64,000 nucleotides of DNA from DASZHJ01 sp035541215. Its GTDB lineage: Bacteria; Pseudomonadota; Alphaproteobacteria; ATCC43930; CGMCC-115725. The stretch is taken from the NCBI GenBank assembly GCA_035541215.1, contig DATKNV010000017.1, positions 1 through 64,000 on the forward strand. Direction: 5' to 3'. How positions within the stretch are numbered: the first letter of the stretch is position 1; each line of letters starts with the position of its first letter. Below the pieces are notes generated by a model, which worked only from the letters and a program-made list of their open reading frames with translations, had not been told where the DNA came from and did no database searches. The position numbers were made by a program, and so were the translations under genes. This document shows, piece after piece, positions 34,686-41,459 of the stretch.

Positions 34686-35908
34686 GCAATGCCATTCTCC
34701 GGGGATTGCGGATCGTCGAGAGCGCGGCATTCGTGGCGGCGCCCTCCGCGAGCATGACGCTGGCCCAGCTCGGCGCCGATGTGATCCGCATCGATCCCCT
34801 GGGCGGCGGGCTCGACGCCAATCGCTGGCCCGTGACCGCCGACGGGAAGAGCCTCTATTGGGCGGCGCTCAACAAGGGCAAGCGCTCGATCCGCATCGAC
34901 ATCGCCAAGCCCGAGGGCCGCGAGCTCGCGCAAGCGCTCATCGCCGCGCCCGGCGAGAATGCCGGTCTCTTCATCACCAATTTCCCCGCGACCGGCTGGC
35001 TCGATTACGAGGCCTTGAAGAAGCGGCGCCGCGATCTCGTGATGGTCAACATCACCGGGGATTCGACGGGGCGGACGGCGCTCGACTACACCGTCAACGC
35101 CGCCGCCGGCTTCGCCTATCTCACGGGGCCCACGGACGTGGCGGGACCCGTCAACAACGTGGTGCCCGCCTGGGACCTGGTCACGGGACAGAGCGCGGCG
35201 CTGGGCCTGATCGCGGCCGAGCGGCACCGCCGCCTCACTGGCGAGGGACAGCTCGTGCGCATCGCGCTCTCGGACGTGGCCTTCGCGACCGCGGGCACGC
35301 TCGGCTATATCGGGGATGCCCAGATCAATCGCGCCCATCGCTCGCATTACGGCAACGACGTCTTCGGCGCCTACGGGCGCGATTTCGTCACGCGCGACGG
35401 CAAGCGCCTCATGCTGGTTGCGATCACGCGGGGGCAATGGGAGACGCTCAAGAAGGCGACCGGCCTCGGCGAGAAATTCGAGCTCGCGGCGCGCGCGCTC
35501 GACCTCGATTTCGCGCGGGAGGGCGATCGTTACCAAGGCCGCGCCGCGATCACCGCGATCCTCGAGCGCTGGTTCGCCGAGCGCGATTTCGCTGCTGCCG
35601 CGGATGCGCTCGAGAGCGCCGGCGTTTGCTGGGGCCCCTACCAAACCTTCCAGGAGATGCTGCGGCAGGACCCCCGCGTCTCCACGGCCAATCCGCTCTT
35701 CCAGAGCGTCGAGCAGCCCGGCATCGGCCGCTACCTCATGCCCGGGAGCCCGCTCGATTTCGGCGCATCTCCCCGCGGCACTGTCGCGCGCGCACCGATC
35801 CTCGGCGAGCACACCGATGAGATTTTGCTGGGCGTGCTCAAACTATCGGAGCGCGCGGTCGGGGAGCTGCACGATCGCGGGCTTGTGGCGGGGGCCGTCA
35901 AAATCTGA
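34682..35908 (+). CDS. CaiB/BaiF CoA-transferase, probable mesaconyl-CoA C1-C4 transferase (Mct-like)
   Basis: A 408-residue class III CoA transferase. GADVIRIDPLGGGLDANRWPVTADG near 31-55 and GLFITNFPATGWLDYEALKKR near 95-115 are the features I associate with the Mct branch. The catalytic Asp is D165 in VVPAWDLVTGQ, and RRLTGEGQLVRIAL is the usual following block. Mct moves CoA within mesaconyl-CoA from C1 to C4. With the coupled hydratase this would convert mesaconyl-C1-CoA to citramalyl-CoA, though no citramalyl-CoA lyase gene is in the window. Downstream lies a terminator-like repeat. Confidence 0.82.
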   Translation: MSNAILRGLRIVESAAFVAAPSASMTLAQLGADVIRIDPLGGGLDANRWPVTADGKSLYWAALNKGKRSIRIDIAKPEGRELAQALIAAPGENAGLFITNFPATGWLDYEALKKRRRDLVMVNITGDSTGRTALDYTVNAAAGFAYLTGPTDVAGPVNNVVPAWDLVTGQSAALGLIAAERHRRLTGEGQLVRIALSDVAFATAGTLGYIGDAQINRAHRSHYGNDVFGAYGRDFVTRDGKRLMLVAITRGQWETLKKATGLGEKFELAARALDLDFAREGDRYQGRAAITAILERWFAERDFAAAADALESAGVCWGPYQTFQEMLRQDPRVSTANPLFQSVEQPGIGRYLMPGSPLDFGASPRGTVARAPILGEHTDEILLGVLKLSERAVGELHDRGLVAGAVKI

Positions 35909-35916
35909 GGCGAAAG

Positions 35917-36031
35917 CCCTCACCCTCCCGTCGCTGCGCGACGGGCCCCAACCCTCTCCCACCTTCGGTGGGAGAAGGACTTTTTTGCCCCTCTCCCGCA
36001 AAGCGGGAGAGGGTTGGGAGGGTGAGGGTTT
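35917..36031. repeat. Nested palindromic intergenic repeat
   Basis: The outer arms are CCCTCACCCTCCC (35917-35929) and its exact complement (36016-36028). Inside, CCAACCCTCTCCC (35948-35960) is matched by its complement at 36005-36017, and two hairpins lie within (35955-35975 and 35989-36013). The right end overlaps the TAA stop (36030-36032) of the downstream minus-strand gene. This architecture is that of a small mobile palindromic element of the REP/MITE type common in alphaproteobacteria; only one copy is in the window. Confidence 0.75.
35955..35986 (+). terminator. Rho-independent terminator candidate after the Mct-like gene
   Basis: A 9-bp stem (35955-35963 with 35967-35975, 3-base loop) is followed by TTTTTT at 35981-35986, 46 bases after the CoA transferase stop. 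The second hairpin (35989-35999 with 36003-36013) preceded by AAAAAA on the minus strand cannot act as a classical terminator by itself. Both lie inside the palindromic repeat. Confidence 0.5.
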
Positions 36032-36920
36032 AGCCGCGCCTTAACTTCTCCAACCGGTGCACCACCAGGTTCGAGGCGTCGCGATTGCCCCAGCCTTCGG
36101 CCGCCGCCGCGTCATAGCAGGCGAGCGCCTTGGCGCTCACGGGAAGCTCCAGGCCCATGCCCTCGGCGACGGCCAGCATGGTGCGGAGATCCTTGCGCAT
36201 GCCGTCGATGTCGAAGCCGACCTCGGGCTTCGCTCCCTCCTTGAGCGCGGCGACGAGCTTGGGGCCGCGGTTCTTCAGCACGTTGGTGCCGCCGGAGCTG
36301 TCGGCCATGATCTCCACGATCTTCTCCGGTGCAATCCCGGCGTCGCGCAGGAGCGACATGGCCTCGGCCAGCGCTTCCCAATAGATCGCGAGGGGCAGGT
36401 TGATCGCGAGCTTCATCGTGGAGCCCGCGCCGTTGGGCCCCAGGAGATCGACGCGCCGGCAGAGCTGCTCGAGCACGGGCTTTGCTCGTGCGAAGTCCTC
36501 GGCGCTGCCGCCGGCCATGCCCAGGAGCTTGCCTTCGCGCGCGGGTCCCACCGTGCCGCCGACGGGACATTCTAGGAAAGCGGCGCCTTTGGCGCGGACA
36601 CGCGCCGCGAGCGCGCGCGTCGTCTCCGGCGCCACCGTGCTCAGGTCCACGAAGAGCTTTCCGGAGACGCTTGCGGAAAGAAGCCCGCCGGGTCCGTCAT
36701 AGACCGCCTCGATCGCCTTCGCGTCCGTGAGGATCGTGAGCGTGATCTCGGAAGCCGCGGCGACCGCGAAAGGCGACGCCGCGAGCTCGGCACCGCGCGC
36801 CACCAGATTTGCCGCCTTGTCGGCGCGGCGGTTCCACACGGTGAGGCGATGCCCGAGGTCGAGGAGCCGCTCGCCCATCGCCGCGCCCATCCGCCCGATC
36901 CCCACCAATCCGATGTTCAT
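36030..36920 (-). CDS. NAD(P)-dependent beta-hydroxyacid dehydrogenase (3-hydroxyisobutyrate dehydrogenase family)
   Basis: A 296-residue two-domain dehydrogenase. GLVGIGRMGAAMGERLL at the N-terminus is the NAD(P) loop, DLSTVAPETTRAL and FLECPVGGTVGPAREG form the substrate region, and the catalytic Lys is in NGAGSTMKLAINL (about residue 170). It would oxidise 3-hydroxyisobutyrate, tartronate semialdehyde or a similar acid. The ATG at 36920 fits the family start. The stop codon is embedded in the palindromic repeat. It is divergent from alkA. Confidence 0.92.
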   Translation of the reverse strand: MNIGLVGIGRMGAAMGERLLDLGHRLTVWNRRADKAANLVARGAELAASPFAVAAASEITLTILTDAKAIEAVYDGPGGLLSASVSGKLFVDLSTVAPETTRALAARVRAKGAAFLECPVGGTVGPAREGKLLGMAGGSAEDFARAKPVLEQLCRRVDLLGPNGAGSTMKLAINLPLAIYWEALAEAMSLLRDAGIAPEKIVEIMADSSGGTNVLKNRGPKLVAALKEGAKPEVGFDIDGMRKDLRTMLAVAEGMGLELPVSAKALACYDAAAAEGWGNRDASNLVVHRLEKLRRG

Positions 36921-36988
36921 GATCGCCTCCCCAGGTCTCGATGCGGGCCGATGGTGCCGTCTTCGGAGCGGATGGGGAAGGGCAAAGG

Positions 36989-36997
36989 TGCTAAAGT
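36989..36997 (+). promoter_or_regulatory. Candidate extended -10 element just before alkA
   Basis: TGCTAAAGT ends 7 bases before the ATG at 37005. If it is the -10, transcription would begin at or next to the start codon, giving a nearly leaderless message. No -35 is evident. Confidence 0.3.
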
Positions 36998-37004
36998 CCG
37001 CTCC

Positions 37005-37661
37005 ATGCCGCGCATTCACGCACTTCCGACCCGGCACTCTCATCGTGCCGATACGCTTGCCGCCGCGACCCAGCACCTTTCCACTGCCGACGAGCGCATG
37101 GCGGAATTGATCGGCCGCATCGGTCCTTGCGGACTGAAACGCGAGCCCGGCGGTTTCGCCCAGGTCTTCCGCGAGATCCTCTCGCAGCAGCTATCGGGCA
37201 AGGCCGCCGCGACCATCCGCGGCCGCATCCTCGCGGCCTGCGGCGGGCGGGCGACGCCGGAGCGCGTGCTGGCGCTCCCGGATCGCGCCTTCGCGGAGGC
37301 CGGCGTGTCGCGCCCGAAAACGCGCTATCTCCGGGCGCTCGCGGAGACCGTGCGCGACGACCCCCGCTTTTTCGAGCGCCTCCCCAAGCTTTCCGACGAG
37401 GCCGCAATGGAGCGCCTAACCTCGCTCCTGGGCATCGGACGATGGACGGCGGAGATGTACCTCATCTTCAGCTTGGGCCGGCTCGACGTCCTACCGCTCG
37501 GCGACGTCTCGATCCTCGCGGCCTCGGCGGAGCTCCACGGGATCGCGCGCTCGAGGATTCTCCGCCGCCTCCCGCGTCTCGCCGAGGCCTGGCGGCCCTA
37601 CCGCAGCGTCGCCGTCTGGTATCTCTACGCTCGCCTCGACTCGAAGCGTCCGCGGCAATAG
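37005..37661 (+). CDS. DNA-3-methyladenine glycosylase II (AlkA-like, HhH-GPD)
   Basis: A 218-residue base-excision glycosylase. FAQVFREILSQQLSGKAA marks the start of the HhH-GPD fold, LLGIGRWTAEMYLIF is the helix-hairpin-helix, and D167 in LPLGDVSI is the catalytic aspartate. It lacks the N-terminal beta-domain of E. coli AlkA, like the shorter bacterial and yeast MAG-type enzymes. It removes alkylated purines from DNA. The ATG at 37005 is chosen; another at 36972 would read through the candidate promoter. Its downstream neighbour is unrelated. Confidence 0.9.
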   Translation: MPRIHALPTRHSHRADTLAAATQHLSTADERMAELIGRIGPCGLKREPGGFAQVFREILSQQLSGKAAATIRGRILAACGGRATPERVLALPDRAFAEAGVSRPKTRYLRALAETVRDDPRFFERLPKLSDEAAMERLTSLLGIGRWTAEMYLIFSLGRLDVLPLGDVSILAASAELHGIARSRILRRLPRLAEAWRPYRSVAVWYLYARLDSKRPRQ

Positions 37662-37719
37662 CGCGCTCGCGCCGGGGTTGCGCAGCTTGTATCATGTGCG
37701 AGGAATTGAGGAGGGAGCG

Positions 37720-38508
37720 ATGGCACGAGCGACGCCGCTGCAGCCGGGACGCAAGCCGATCCGCGAGCGCGTGAGCCCCGAGGAATGGAAGGCGAGGGTC
37801 GATCTCGCCGCCTGCTACCGGCTCGTTGCGCATTACGGCATGACCGACATGATCTACACCCACATCACCGCGCGGGTGCCGGGGCCGGATCAGCATTTCC
37901 TCATCAATCCCTACGGGCTGCTCTTCGACGAGATCAACGCCTCGAGCCTCGTGAAGATCGATCTCGAGGGCAAGGTCGTGCTGCAGCCGGATCACGACTA
38001 CCCCGTGAACCACGCGGGCTACGTGATCCACAGCGCGATCCATGCCGCGCGCGGCGACGCGCACTGCGTGATCCACACGCACACGCGCGCGGGGATGGCG
38101 GTCTCGGCGCAGAAATGCGGGCTCCTGCCGCTGACGCAGACGGCGATGCGCTTCTACGGCCAGATCGCCTATCACGACTACGAGGGACCGGCCATCGATC
38201 TCGCGGAGCGCGAGAGCCTGGTGCGCGACCTCGGCAAGCATCGCGCGATGATCCTGCGCAACCACGGCCTCCTCGTCTGCGCCCCGACGGTGCCGGAGGC
38301 CTTCAACACGATCTATTGGCTGGAGCGCGCCTGCCAGGCGCAGGTGGACGCGCTCGTGGGCGGCCAGGAGGTTAACCTGCCGCCAGCGGCGGTGGCTGAG
38401 AAGACGGCACACCTCTATCTGCCGGAGGTCCGCCGCCCCTGGGGTGTGCTCGAATGGCCCACCATGCTGCGCCTTCTGGACCGTCGTGACCCTTCATACC
38501 GGGACTGA
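37720..38508 (+). CDS. Class II aldolase/adducin family protein
   Basis: A 262-residue protein of the class II aldolase/adducin family. The zinc ligands include HTHTRAGMA (about residues 120-128) and the NHGLLV histidine (about 189). GMTDMIYTHITARVPG and FLINPYGLLFDEI near the start are typical of the non-aldolase branch often found in catabolic clusters. GGAGGGAGCG lies just before the ATG at 37720. Possible reactions are aldol cleavage or decarboxylation of a sugar acid; not resolved. Confidence 0.9.
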   Translation: MARATPLQPGRKPIRERVSPEEWKARVDLAACYRLVAHYGMTDMIYTHITARVPGPDQHFLINPYGLLFDEINASSLVKIDLEGKVVLQPDHDYPVNHAGYVIHSAIHAARGDAHCVIHTHTRAGMAVSAQKCGLLPLTQTAMRFYGQIAYHDYEGPAIDLAERESLVRDLGKHRAMILRNHGLLVCAPTVPEAFNTIYWLERACQAQVDALVGGQEVNLPPAAVAEKTAHLYLPEVRRPWGVLEWPTMLRLLDRRDPSYRD

Positions 38509-38584
38509 GAGGCCTCGCGATTCACGATTCGTTAGCCATCGGTAACCTAGGCTCCTGCTTAAGGGGTGGCCCTGGTTCGGGCCC

Positions 38585-40228
38585 ATGTTCACGGACGCAG
38601 CAGGAGTCCGCATGGACGGCGAAGCCATGACGGAGATGGACGGCTACGAGGGCGAGCGGGACGAGCTCGTCGCGGCCGCCTTTGCCGCTTCCGACCTGCT
38701 GGTCGAGATCGAGGACGACGGCACCATCGCCTTCATCGCCGGCGCCATGGAGCGCATCGGCGCGAGCGCCATCCAATCCCCGGTCGGCCTGCCGCTCTAC
38801 GACCTCTTCGACCCCGCGGACCGCCAGGCCGTGCGCGACCACGTGGCGGAGCTCGGCGCGGGCCGCGCAGTGCCGCCGCTGCTGGTGCGCCTGCGCCGCG
38901 GCGGCGTGCAGACCATGCTCTTCGGCGGCTGCCGCATGCCGCAGGCGCGCACCATCCTCTTCCTCGGCGTCGCCGATCAGGCGAGCCCGCGCGCGAGCTC
39001 GCTCAATCTCATCGCGGAGACCGAGCGCGGCCTGATGAGCCGTCCGGTCTTCACCGCTCTCGCGATGCGGCGCCTCCCCGAGGACATCGCGAGCGGCCTC
39101 AAGCTCGCTTTCATCGAGGTCGCGGGCTTCACGGGGCTCGGGGATCACGTGCCGGCCGCGATGATGTGGGGCCTCGCCACCGCGATCGCGCGGCAGGTCC
39201 GGCTCAGCGGCGCCTTCATCGAGGCCGTCGGGGATCTCGGGCGCGGGCGCTACGGCGTCCTCTACCGCGGCGAGATCAGGCTCGCGGAGCTCGAGCACGC
39301 CATCGCCTCGCTGGTCCAGGCGGCGGCGCCGGCAGCGCCTCGCCCGCGCATCCTCGCCGCCAAATTGGACCCCGACCGCGACGGTATCCACGGCCGGAAG
39401 GCCGCGCGCGTCCTGCGCTATGCGATGGAGCGCTTCGCGCTCGGCGGAGAGCGCGCCGAGGCCCTCGCGGCGGAAAGCGCGCTCGACCGCCTCTTCCCCG
39501 ACACGCTCGCGCGCGTCGACACGCTCGAGCGGGTGATCGCCGACGGCGATTTCGACCTCGCCTATCAGCCCGTGGTCGACTTGACGGATCGCGGCGTCCG
39601 GCACGCGGAGGTGCTGGTGCGCTTCGCCGACGGCACGACGCCGCTCGTCGCCGTCGCCGCCGCGGAGGCCGCGGGAATGATCGGCGATTTCGACCTCGCG
39701 ATCTGCGCGCGCGCGATCGAGCACCTCCATGCCTCGGTCCCGGCAGTGCCTGCGGTCGCGGTCAATCTATCCGGCCGCTCGCTCGAGGCACGAGGCTTTC
39801 CGGAGCGGCTTTCGGCACTCCTCGACACCTGCCGCGTTCCGCCGCAGCGCCTGATGTTCGAGTTGACGGAGACGGCGATCCTTGGCGAGGTCGAGAGCGT
39901 CAACCGCGTAGTGCAGGACCTGCGCCAGCGCGGCCATCGCTTCTGCCTCGACGACCTCGGCTCCGGCGCGAACTCCTTCCACTTTCTGCGGAGCATTCCC
40001 GTCGATTTCGTGAAGATCGACGGCGCTTTCGGTCGCGACGCGCTGCGCAACGAGCGCGACCGCTCGTTCCTGCGCTACGTCTCCGGCTTCTGCCGGGAGA
40101 ACGGCATCCTCGCAATCGCGGAGATGATCGAGACCGAGGCCGATGCCGTCAGCTACCGCGAGCTCGGCATCGATTACGGGCAGGGCTACCTCTTCGGCCG
40201 CCCCACCATTCACCGCCCGCCGGCTTGA
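38585..40228 (+). CDS. EAL-domain cyclic-di-GMP phosphodiesterase-like protein with PAS-like N-terminus
   Basis: A 547-residue cytoplasmic protein. Residues about 30-140 look like a PAS domain (LVEIEDDGTIAFIAGAMERIG..LYDLFDPADR). A middle region of unclear type is followed by an EAL domain (about 315-545) with no GGDEF. The signature Glu is E342, reading EVL instead of EAL. The other metal/catalytic residues are present: N in NLSGRSL, E in ELTET, DD in DDLGSG, K in VKIDG, E in AEMIET and Q in QGYLFG. It may therefore hydrolyse c-di-GMP. A start at 38612 is also possible. Its 3' end overlaps the GntR gene by 19 bases. Confidence 0.85.
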   Translation: MFTDAAGVRMDGEAMTEMDGYEGERDELVAAAFAASDLLVEIEDDGTIAFIAGAMERIGASAIQSPVGLPLYDLFDPADRQAVRDHVAELGAGRAVPPLLVRLRRGGVQTMLFGGCRMPQARTILFLGVADQASPRASSLNLIAETERGLMSRPVFTALAMRRLPEDIASGLKLAFIEVAGFTGLGDHVPAAMMWGLATAIARQVRLSGAFIEAVGDLGRGRYGVLYRGEIRLAELEHAIASLVQAAAPAAPRPRILAAKLDPDRDGIHGRKAARVLRYAMERFALGGERAEALAAESALDRLFPDTLARVDTLERVIADGDFDLAYQPVVDLTDRGVRHAEVLVRFADGTTPLVAVAAAEAAGMIGDFDLAICARAIEHLHASVPAVPAVAVNLSGRSLEARGFPERLSALLDTCRVPPQRLMFELTETAILGEVESVNRVVQDLRQRGHRFCLDDLGSGANSFHFLRSIPVDFVKIDGAFGRDALRNERDRSFLRYVSGFCRENGILAIAEMIETEADAVSYRELGIDYGQGYLFGRPTIHRPPA

Positions 40229-40950
40229 GCGGCGACGGCGACGCCGTCCGCCGCGGTGAGCGCCGAGATGAACTGCGCGGTCTGCGCGAGATGCGAGACC
40301 AGGAGCTCGCAGGCACGGTCAGAATCGCGCGCCAAGGCCGCCTCCATCATCTCCCGATGCTCGCGGGGGAGGTCGCGGCCCCAGCTCTTGGGCGGCGTGC
40401 GGCGTACCCGCAGGTAGCGGTAGCGCTCGAGCTGATCCGTCAGCATCGACACGAATTTGAGGAGCCAGGGCGAGCCACAGGCGCTGATGAGCGCCTCGTG
40501 GAAGGCGCGGTGGCGCGGTTCCCACTCGTCGGCGGCACCGTCGACCGCGCGCGGCTCCGGCGCCTTCGAGAGACGGTGGAAGGAGGCAACCAGCTCCGCC
40601 TCCCAGCGCTCGTCGCCATTGGCAATGGAAAGGCGGAGCGCGTCCACCTCGAGCTTCTGCCTGAGCTTCGTCACCTCGGAGGCCTCCTCGGGCGAGATAG
40701 GCGCAACCCGGAAGCCGCGCTGGCCGATCGCGGTAACGAGTTTGTCCTCAACGAGGCGGGAGAGCGCCTCCCGGAGTGGGCTCACGCCCAACCCGTACTG
40801 CGTCTTGAGCGCGTCGAACCGCAGAGGTTTCCCCGGCTCCAGCCGCGCCATCACGATGTCGGCGCGCAGGCGCCGGTATGCGACTTCCCCTAGAGTCCTG
40901 GCTCCTTCAATGCCTTCTTCTTCGGCCAGCGGCAGTGCGGCTCGCTTCAT
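40210..40950 (-). CDS. GntR-family transcriptional regulator (FCD/FadR subfamily)
   Basis: A 246-residue regulator. The N-terminal winged helix contains GEVAYRRLRADIVMARLEPGKPLR and the recognition region GVSPLREALSRLVEDKLV. The C-terminal FCD domain carries the metal-binding residues in FHRLSKAP..EWEPRHRAFHEALISACG and H-x3-H positions near 195-220. FCD regulators usually sense carboxylic acids and control neighbouring catabolic genes, so it is a candidate controller of the 26-36 kb or 37.7 kb genes. A minus-strand TGCTAGAGA lies 42 bases upstream. Confidence 0.9.
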   Translation of the reverse strand: MKRAALPLAEEEGIEGARTLGEVAYRRLRADIVMARLEPGKPLRFDALKTQYGLGVSPLREALSRLVEDKLVTAIGQRGFRVAPISPEEASEVTKLRQKLEVDALRLSIANGDERWEAELVASFHRLSKAPEPRAVDGAADEWEPRHRAFHEALISACGSPWLLKFVSMLTDQLERYRYLRVRRTPPKSWGRDLPREHREMMEAALARDSDRACELLVSHLAQTAQFISALTAADGVAVAAQAGGR

Positions 40951-41459
40951 GCTATGCCCCCAGTAGTCCGAGCTTACCCGAAGCGCGATCATCTCTAGCA
41001 TAGAGGTGCAACGCGCGGACGAACAGATGTTTGATGGCGCTTGTCAGGCCGTTAGCACGGGGTTGGGGTTTCCGCCCATGGCTGCGGGGCCCGCCTAAGA
41101 ACTCGCATGAAGAATGTGTCCTATCCTCGCGGAGTTCGGCGGGTCATTCCAGACGAGCGCCGGACCGCTCCGGCTGCCGAGTCCCTCGGGGTTTGATGCG
41201 AAAGGGAAATCCGTCTTGCCAGCGCCCGGAGGAGGCGGTACGGTCTCGCCCGGAAACTGACGGCGGGGTGTTGAGACAACCTGCCGGTTTGCGATTCTGG
41301 AGTGGCCGCCCCGTCGCGGGAGCTTCTCGGAACCGAGGCCGGAAGGGTTGCGGGCGCCGTCGGTACCCATGTGTCCCCAGGGGGCTGCATTCGTTCCGGT
41401 GTCGGGCGTCGGTTTGGTCGGCAACGGGTAACGGCGTGCAATCGGTAGGGCGGGAGGCC
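40951..41459. other. 509-base region without a recognised gene, leader of the M23 peptidase gene
   Basis: The reading frame of the M23 gene stays open back to 41031, but those extra 143 residues are Arg/Gly/Pro-rich and lack the third-position bias of the real gene, so I treat the stretch as non-coding. It has a small palindrome CTCGGAACCGAG near 41328 and other short GC stems. I looked for tmRNA, SRP RNA and RNase P landmarks and saw none. It may be a long 5' leader or carry an unknown small RNA. Confidence 0.5.
40992..41000 (-). promoter_or_regulatory. Candidate extended -10 element upstream of the GntR gene
   Basis: Minus-strand TGCTAGAGA, 41 bases before the ATG at 40950, matching the recurring TGCTA core. 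Confidence 0.3.

Noticed and set aside
41031..41459. N-terminal extension of the M23 peptidase
   Set aside because: The 143 extra residues are low-complexity and basic, lack codon bias and would put a soluble stretch ahead of the membrane anchor; GGGCGGGAGG precedes the ATG at 41460.
40951..41459. tmRNA, SRP RNA or RNase P RNA in the long gap
   Set aside because: No tmRNA tag-like ORF with T-arm end, no GGAAGGAAGCAGCC-like SRP loop and no GAGGAAAGTC of RNase P was found.
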